The notes under the pieces were generated by a model. The model had not been told where the DNA came from and searched no databases. It worked only from the letters and a program-made list of their open reading frames with translations. A program made the translations under genes and the position numbers. Below, in pieces: positions 59,708 to 64,000 of a DNA stretch of 64,000 nt (positions are counted from its first letter, which is position 1; each line of letters begins with the position of its first letter). The stretch is from assembly GCA_910574885.1 (NCBI GenBank), contig CAJTDD010000014.1:53726-117725 (forward strand). Reading direction: 5' to 3'. This stretch comes from Lachnospiraceae bacterium (GTDB taxonomy: Bacteria > Bacillota > Clostridia > Lachnospirales > Lachnospiraceae).

Positions 59708-60808
59708 ATGGAAAGACAATTTCCGAAAAACGTAAGGCAGATAGGCAATGTCGGTGACGAGCCTAAGATATACGTGGAAGATTATGTGGATATTTATCTG
59801 AACCAGCAGGAGCAGCAGACGGAAGAGACTCCTGTCGGGATAATCCTCATTGGTGAGATACTAAAGCTAGAAGGGCAGGATGTGGTGTGCATATCCGGGG
59901 CGATGGGGATTCGGGATATCCGGATGAACGGTACGGAGATTGTCTTAGAGAAAGAGACTTTTAAGAGGTTAGAGGAAGAACGGAAGAAGTATTTCCCATC
60001 CGGAGAGGCCGTGGGCTGGTGCTTGATTGAGAATGGGCATCCGTCAAGGCAGGACAGGGAAGTGCGGAAAATCCACCATAAAAATTTTGCAAGGCCGAAT
60101 ACGGTATTTATCTGGAAGGATGCGCTTGATAAGGAAGAGACATTCTACGCTTACCGTAACGGCGAGCTTGCGCAGATGGACGGGCATTATATTTATTATG
60201 AGAAGAACCCGGACATGCAGAATTATATGATTATGACCCGCAGACAGAACGGCGTTACGCCCTGCGAGGTAGTGGAAGACCGTGCAGCGAAGGATTTCCG
60301 CAGCGCCGTCCGGTCAAGGATTGAGGAGAAGGAGAGGCAGAGTTCCAGGCTGATTTATGCTACCAGCGCGCTGCTTGTGGTGGTCGTGCTTGCGATTGGG
60401 ATTTCGACGGTCAATAATTTCGATAAGATGGAAGCAGTACAGGATTCCCTTGAGTCTCTGTCACAGTCGGTCAACCAGCCTAAGAGCCGGACGGATACCG
60501 TAAGCGAAGATCAGGCGGCAGTCCCGGCGGGGCAGCCCATAGAAGGGACGCAGCCGGATACGGGTGGGCAGGAGAGTGCAGAAGACGTACCGGAGCCGGC
60601 AGAGACAGGCGGGACGGTTCCGGACCCATCTACGATTCAGGAACAGCTTGGAAGTGAGAATTATTATGTGGTGGAGAAAGGGGATACGCTGGACAGCATC
60701 AGTGTGAAAATATACGGCGATACGTCCCACGTCAAGGCGATTTGCAAGATGAACGGGCTGTCGGACGGTAATTTAATCTATATTGGGCAAAAATTATTAT
60801 TACCTTAG
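59708..60808 (+). CDS. Membrane protein with cytoplasmic N-domain and C-terminal LysM
   Basis: The protein has 366 residues. The N-terminal ~215 residues are soluble and unrecognised (NVGDEPKIYVEDYVDIYL at the start, GWCLIENGHPSRQDREVRKIHHKNF in the middle, which recalls a JAB/MPN-like fold only loosely). One membrane helix (LIYATSALLVVVVLAIGI, about 217-236) follows, then a Pro/Glu/Gly-rich linker, then a LysM domain (YYVVEKGDTLDSISVKIYGD to YIGQKLLLP). LysM binds peptidoglycan, so the C-terminus should be outside. GAGGTGA precedes the ATG. Confidence 0.75.
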   Translation: MERQFPKNVRQIGNVGDEPKIYVEDYVDIYLNQQEQQTEETPVGIILIGEILKLEGQDVVCISGAMGIRDIRMNGTEIVLEKETFKRLEEERKKYFPSGEAVGWCLIENGHPSRQDREVRKIHHKNFARPNTVFIWKDALDKEETFYAYRNGELAQMDGHYIYYEKNPDMQNYMIMTRRQNGVTPCEVVEDRAAKDFRSAVRSRIEEKERQSSRLIYATSALLVVVVLAIGISTVNNFDKMEAVQDSLESLSQSVNQPKSRTDTVSEDQAAVPAGQPIEGTQPDTGGQESAEDVPEPAETGGTVPDPSTIQEQLGSENYYVVEKGDTLDSISVKIYGDTSHVKAICKMNGLSDGNLIYIGQKLLLP

Positions 60809-60881
60809 GGAGAAAATATGTTACAATAAATAGGACTGTATAAGGCAGAAGTACGAATGAATAGCAGTGAAGGGGAGATGG

Positions 60882-62132
60882 ATGAAACGGCAGAGAGATA
60901 GAAACCTTCATGTTGTCAGAGAACAGGAAGATCCAACGGACAGGATTGTAAGAGAGATTTTAGACGAATTGAATAGTGAGGATGATTTTCAGGACGTGGA
61001 AGATGCGGGCAGGAAGAAAAAGAGAACCCTGCGGCGCAGGTGGGTTGCGGGTATCGTTTTGCTGCTTGCAGTGGCAGCAGGCGTATATCTTCTGGTGAAT
61101 CTCCAGACCTACGGCAATGTACGGGTGACGGATTCGTACCCCGGCGGCAAAGCGGCGAACAATAGTTACCGTGAGTTTGCAGGCGGCGTACTGAAATACA
61201 GCAGGGACGGGATTTCCTATCTCGACCAGAAGGGTGAGGAGCAGTGGAACCATTCCTACCAGATGAAGAATCCATATATTGAGGCGGGAAAAGCGTCGGC
61301 TGTCGCGGCGGACAAAGGAGGCAATGACATTCTGGTCATTCAGGAGGACGGGGTCAGAGGCGAGATACATACTGCGATGCCAATTGAGAAGGTGAGCGTG
61401 TCAGAGCAGGGAATTGTCGCCGCAGTACTCAAGAATGATTCTTCGGCAGAGATTCTGTGTTATGATATTGCGGGAAATATCCTCGTAGAGCATAAGACTT
61501 CCTCTGTGGGGACAGGCTATCCGCTGGATATCGCCTTGTCGGAGGATGGCAAAACGCTGCAGGTCTTATATTTTTATACACAGGACGGGGCGATTACGTC
61601 GAAGGTCATGTATTATAATTTCGGAGAGGCCGGGAAACAGAAGACGGATAACCAGGTGAGCAGCCATGAGTATAAAGATACGATTATGGCGTCGGGATTC
61701 TTTCTTGATTCGGATACGTCGGCCGCGGTGGGAGATAATTGCCTGGCGATTTACCATGGGAAAGACGTCCCGGAAGAGAAGGTGCGGATTGCTATTGACA
61801 AAGAGATTAAGAGCGTCGTCCACAATGAGCGTTATATCGGGCTGGTCCTCAAGAATGAAGGGAAGGAAGGGTATGAGCTGCGCCTGTATAACGGAGACGG
61901 GAAAGTGGTCATTTCCAAGGATTTTAACGGAGATTACAGTAATGTGAAGCTTTGCGGCAGGCAGGTGATACTGTATGAGGGAAAGAAATGCAGTATCTTT
62001 ATGAGGAATGGGATACAGAAGTTCGACGGTGAGATGGAGAACAGTATCATGGAGATATTTCCTGTGGCGGGCGTAAACAAATACATTGTGATGAGTGCAG
62101 ACGGGATGGAGAAAATCCGGCTGGTAAAATAA
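60882..62132 (+). CDS. DUF5711-like membrane-anchored protein
   Basis: The protein has 416 residues. A charged cytoplasmic N-terminus (~1-50) and one membrane helix (about 55-73, GIVLLLAVAAGVYLLVNL) precede a large extracytoplasmic beta-rich domain with repeated blades (EQWNHSYQMKNPYIEAG, ILVIQEDGVRGEI), suggesting a beta-propeller. DUF5711 is my best guess for the family; its function is not known. The start at 60882 has AAGGGGAG upstream. cvpA-like gene follows after nine bases. Confidence 0.7.
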   Translation: MKRQRDRNLHVVREQEDPTDRIVREILDELNSEDDFQDVEDAGRKKKRTLRRRWVAGIVLLLAVAAGVYLLVNLQTYGNVRVTDSYPGGKAANNSYREFAGGVLKYSRDGISYLDQKGEEQWNHSYQMKNPYIEAGKASAVAADKGGNDILVIQEDGVRGEIHTAMPIEKVSVSEQGIVAAVLKNDSSAEILCYDIAGNILVEHKTSSVGTGYPLDIALSEDGKTLQVLYFYTQDGAITSKVMYYNFGEAGKQKTDNQVSSHEYKDTIMASGFFLDSDTSAAVGDNCLAIYHGKDVPEEKVRIAIDKEIKSVVHNERYIGLVLKNEGKEGYELRLYNGDGKVVISKDFNGDYSNVKLCGRQVILYEGKKCSIFMRNGIQKFDGEMENSIMEIFPVAGVNKYIVMSADGMEKIRLVK

Positions 62133-62141
62133 GGAGAAGAT

Positions 62142-63056
62142 ATGAATTGGTTGTTGGTTACAGTAATGATAATCTTTCTGATTTCGATAGTGGTAGGGGC
62201 GGTCAGGGGTGCGATTAAGATTCTCGTCTCCCTTGTGACGACACTCGTTACTTTTTTGATTGTGTTCTTTGCGACGCCTTATGTGTCGGATGCCATTGCG
62301 AAATTCACGCCTCTGGACGAGGCGATTGAGACGCAGGTGAGCAATGCGATTGCCAATGCGGCGGTGTCCCAGCTTGCGGGGGGCAGTGAAGGCGGGATGA
62401 CGGCAGACAATGTACGCAGGGCGTTAGGCGCGGCGGGTCTTAATGAGGATACCCTTGCGCAGTATGGAATTACGGTGGAGGATATCGTGAACGGCAATAT
62501 CAGCAAGAGTGAGCTTTCTAAGTATGGAATATCCGGAAGCGTCCTTGACGGCCTGATTGGTGGGCAGCAGGCGGCTGCAGAGGCAATCGAGGGGGCGGAG
62601 ATTCCCCGGGAGATGCAGATGGAGGCGATACAGAATGCGGATTTGCCGGATGTGTTCAAAAACCTTCTGACGGTGAACAATAACAGTGAGATTTATAAAC
62701 AGTTAGGCGTGGAGACATTTGCGCAGTATGTTGGAGGGTTCATGGCGAAGCTGTTTATTGATATCGTGTCTTTTCTTTGTACGTTCCTGCTGGTGACGAT
62801 TATCCTGCGGGCGATTGTATTTGCGCTGGATATCGTGGCAGACTTACCGGGAATCGGTGCGGTGAACCATCTGGCCGGCGCTCTTCTGGGCGTGGCCGGC
62901 GCCTTGGTGGTGGTCTGGCTGATGTTTTTGATCATTACATTGATGTTTACTACGTCGATTGGGAAGGAAATGTTCCGGATGATAGAGGCGAGCGGTTTCT
63001 TGCAGGTGTTGTATGATTATAACCCGGTGCTGAAATTGGCGACGCTGTTTCGGTAA
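62142..63056 (+). CDS. CvpA-family membrane protein
   Basis: The protein has 304 residues. Helices at about 1-20, 25-45, and three in the C-terminal third flank a long soluble insertion (about 55-195). The opening MNWLLVTVMIIFLISIVVGAVRG and the late RAIVFALDIVADLPGIGAVNHLAGALLG are typical of CvpA/colicin V production proteins. AAGGAG lies upstream of the ATG. Confidence 0.82.
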   Translation: MNWLLVTVMIIFLISIVVGAVRGAIKILVSLVTTLVTFLIVFFATPYVSDAIAKFTPLDEAIETQVSNAIANAAVSQLAGGSEGGMTADNVRRALGAAGLNEDTLAQYGITVEDIVNGNISKSELSKYGISGSVLDGLIGGQQAAAEAIEGAEIPREMQMEAIQNADLPDVFKNLLTVNNNSEIYKQLGVETFAQYVGGFMAKLFIDIVSFLCTFLLVTIILRAIVFALDIVADLPGIGAVNHLAGALLGVAGALVVVWLMFLIITLMFTTSIGKEMFRMIEASGFLQVLYDYNPVLKLATLFR

Positions 63057-63070
63057 TTTATGGAAAAAAA

Positions 63071-63104
63071 GGAGATGCTGCAATATTTGCAGCGTCTCCT
63101 TTTT
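63071..63104 (+). terminator. Terminator after the cvpA-like gene
   Basis: GGAGATGCTGCAA (63071-63083) pairs with TTGCAGCGTCTCC (63087-63099), followed by TTTTTA. Confidence 0.9.
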
Positions 63105-63264
63105 AGATCCGGCGAAAGAAAAGGCGGGGGGATGGTATGGCCTGCGGAAATGCGGATTCTTTTGCATGTGGCAGGGTTCGTGCCAATGAGTCCAATATGA
63201 TCTCATTATGGGTGTATTCATTTGCCTAAATGAAAAGTGCTAATATATTGAAGGTAATGTGAGA

Positions 63265-63408
63265 GTTACTGTTCACTCCTGGACCGTGCACCACGCTACA
63301 CGGTCACAGACCAGTACATTGCCGGGGCAGGAATCCGGCCTCTTGCCGTAAGGCAACTTGGAATAGGCCGGATTCGTTGCTGTGAACGCCGTAGGTGTGA
63401 ACAGTAAC
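63265..63408. repeat. Palindromic, multi-hairpin repeat element upstream of the rRNA operon
   Basis: GTTACTGTTCAC (63265-63276) and GTGAACAGTAAC (63397-63408) are exact inverted 12-mers. Inside are three nested or serial hairpins: GACCGTG/CACGGTC (63282-63288 with 63299-63305), GAATCCGGCCT/AGGCCGGATTC (63331-63341 with 63365-63375) and TTGCC/GGCAA (63343-63347 with 63352-63356, GTAA loop). No open reading frame is present. The terminal words recur around 14990-15021. Confidence 0.7.
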
Positions 63409-63448
63409 ATGTGGGATGAAAAAAATGACAAAAAAGCAAAAAAAGGGG

Positions 63449-63477
63449 TTGACTTTGGAAAAAAAAGGTGATAATAT
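63449..63477 (+). promoter_or_regulatory. rRNA operon promoter P1
   Basis: TTGACT (63449-63454), 17 bases, TAATAT (63472-63477). GATAAT two bases earlier is an alternative -10 box. Confidence 0.65.
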
Positions 63478-63558
63478 CAATAAACGTCGCAGGTATGCGG
63501 CAGAGTTTTCTACAAAGAAATGTAATAACGCTTTGTAAAAAGAAAATTAAAAAAGTTG

Positions 63559-63587
63559 TTGACAAGCGGTGGGAGATGTGATAATCT
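63559..63587 (+). promoter_or_regulatory. rRNA operon promoter P2
   Basis: A perfect TTGACA (63559-63564), 17 bases, TAATCT (63582-63587), with GTGATAAT as in P1. It lies 110 bases downstream of P1; tandem promoters are usual for rRNA operons. Confidence 0.75.
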
Positions 63588-63599
63588 AATATAGCTGTC

Positions 63600-63900
63600 G
63601 CGAGAAACAACAGCAAAGAACCTTGATAATTAAACAATAGACAACAACCCTGAAAATTTCTTGAGAGAAAATTTCAGAACGTGGAATTGAATGGACGAAG
63701 AAGTTTGGCTAGGCTAAATGGATTTGAAAGTTCAAGACCAACCTTATAAACAGTAATAACGGGAAAAGAAAAAGCGAGCATTTTTCTTGACCGAGATTAA
63801 ACGAAAAGGATGCTTCGCAATACTAAGCTCGTGGGAGACCTTGCTAAGTATTGTGAAGCGTAATACGACTAAGGTTCGTGAAAGACCGAACCCAAGTCTT
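63600..63900 (+). other. rRNA operon leader with processing stem
   Basis: This untranslated leader contains the strand GCTTCGCAATACTAAGC (63812-63828), which pairs with GCTAAGTATTGTGAAGC (63843-63859) with one mismatch and one G-U pair. AAAATTTC repeats near 63652-63674 form a smaller hairpin. A downstream partner for RNase III processing would lie beyond the window. Confidence 0.55.

Positions 63901-64000
<100 letters not shown>

Noticed and set aside
63860..63873. TAATACGACT, the first bases of a T7 promoter
   Set aside because: Only ten bases match; it lies in the rRNA leader next to the processing stem and is a chance match.

Overview
The window comes from a spore-forming Firmicute of the Lachnospiraceae type. 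The 16S rRNA gene that starts at the right edge has a clostridial V1 loop. Sporulation genes are present in the Bacillus/Clostridium order (spoIID-spoIIQ; hup-rqcP-yabP-yabQ-divIC-spoIIE-tilS-hpt-ftsH; spmA; a cotS-like gene). Start sites carry strong GGAGG Shine-Dalgarno sequences, and an isoleucine T-box precedes ileS.

Layout. 0-13 kb: a hypothetical gene, a GH42 beta-galactosidase, an amylosucrase-like GH13 enzyme, a D-Ala-D-Ala carboxypeptidase, T-box/ileS and glycogen phosphorylase. 13-15 kb: spoIID and spoIIQ with recognisable sigma-E and sigma-F promoters. 15.4-18.1 kb: an AT-rich three-gene block (ImmA-type metallopeptidase, class III nucleotide cyclase fused to a Nudix-like domain, small PycTM-like membrane protein) that resembles a Pycsar anti-phage operon. 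18-24 kb: hemolysin III, an ECF sigma/anti-sigma pair with an autoregulatory promoter, and a sugar ABC transporter without ATPase.

24-34 kb is the most unusual part. The last ~40 codons of the sporulation gene spmA occur four times: once in the intact gene (33665-34282) and three times as in-frame, stop-terminated fragments (24443, 26482, 31368). Each fragment is fused to the same junction motif. The DNA between them is AT-rich, runs in the spmA direction and carries one likely defence module per interval: an AAA ATPase plus small partner; a PD-(D/E)XK/wHTH protein plus kinase plus TIM-barrel-like protein (with an IS4-family insertion); and a P-loop ATPase plus PD-(D/E)XK nuclease. This looks like serial site-specific insertion of cassettes into the 3' end of spmA, each cassette supplying a fresh gene end. 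No integrase is visible.

34-48 kb is housekeeping and sporulation: cca, cotS-like, phosphoglucomutase, the hup to ftsH cluster (with a SpoIIE that lacks its membrane domain) and a GH13 neopullulanase-type enzyme. 48-51.6 kb: a DUF3800 gene with a structured leader RNA, map, and a second, diverged copy of the ATPase-nuclease pair. 51.8-59.5 kb: pfkA, dnaX-ybaB-recR, a LacI regulator, transaldolase and split transketolase. 59.7-63 kb: LysM, DUF5711 and CvpA-type membrane proteins. The window ends with a palindromic repeat element, tandem rRNA promoters, the rRNA leader and the first ~100 bases of 16S rRNA.

The backbone serves carbohydrate storage and turnover (GH42, GH13 enzymes, glgP, pgm, pfkA, tal/tkt) and endospore formation. 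Four separate loci look like anti-phage or mobile-DNA defence. All functional statements are read from sequence motifs; no database search was run.
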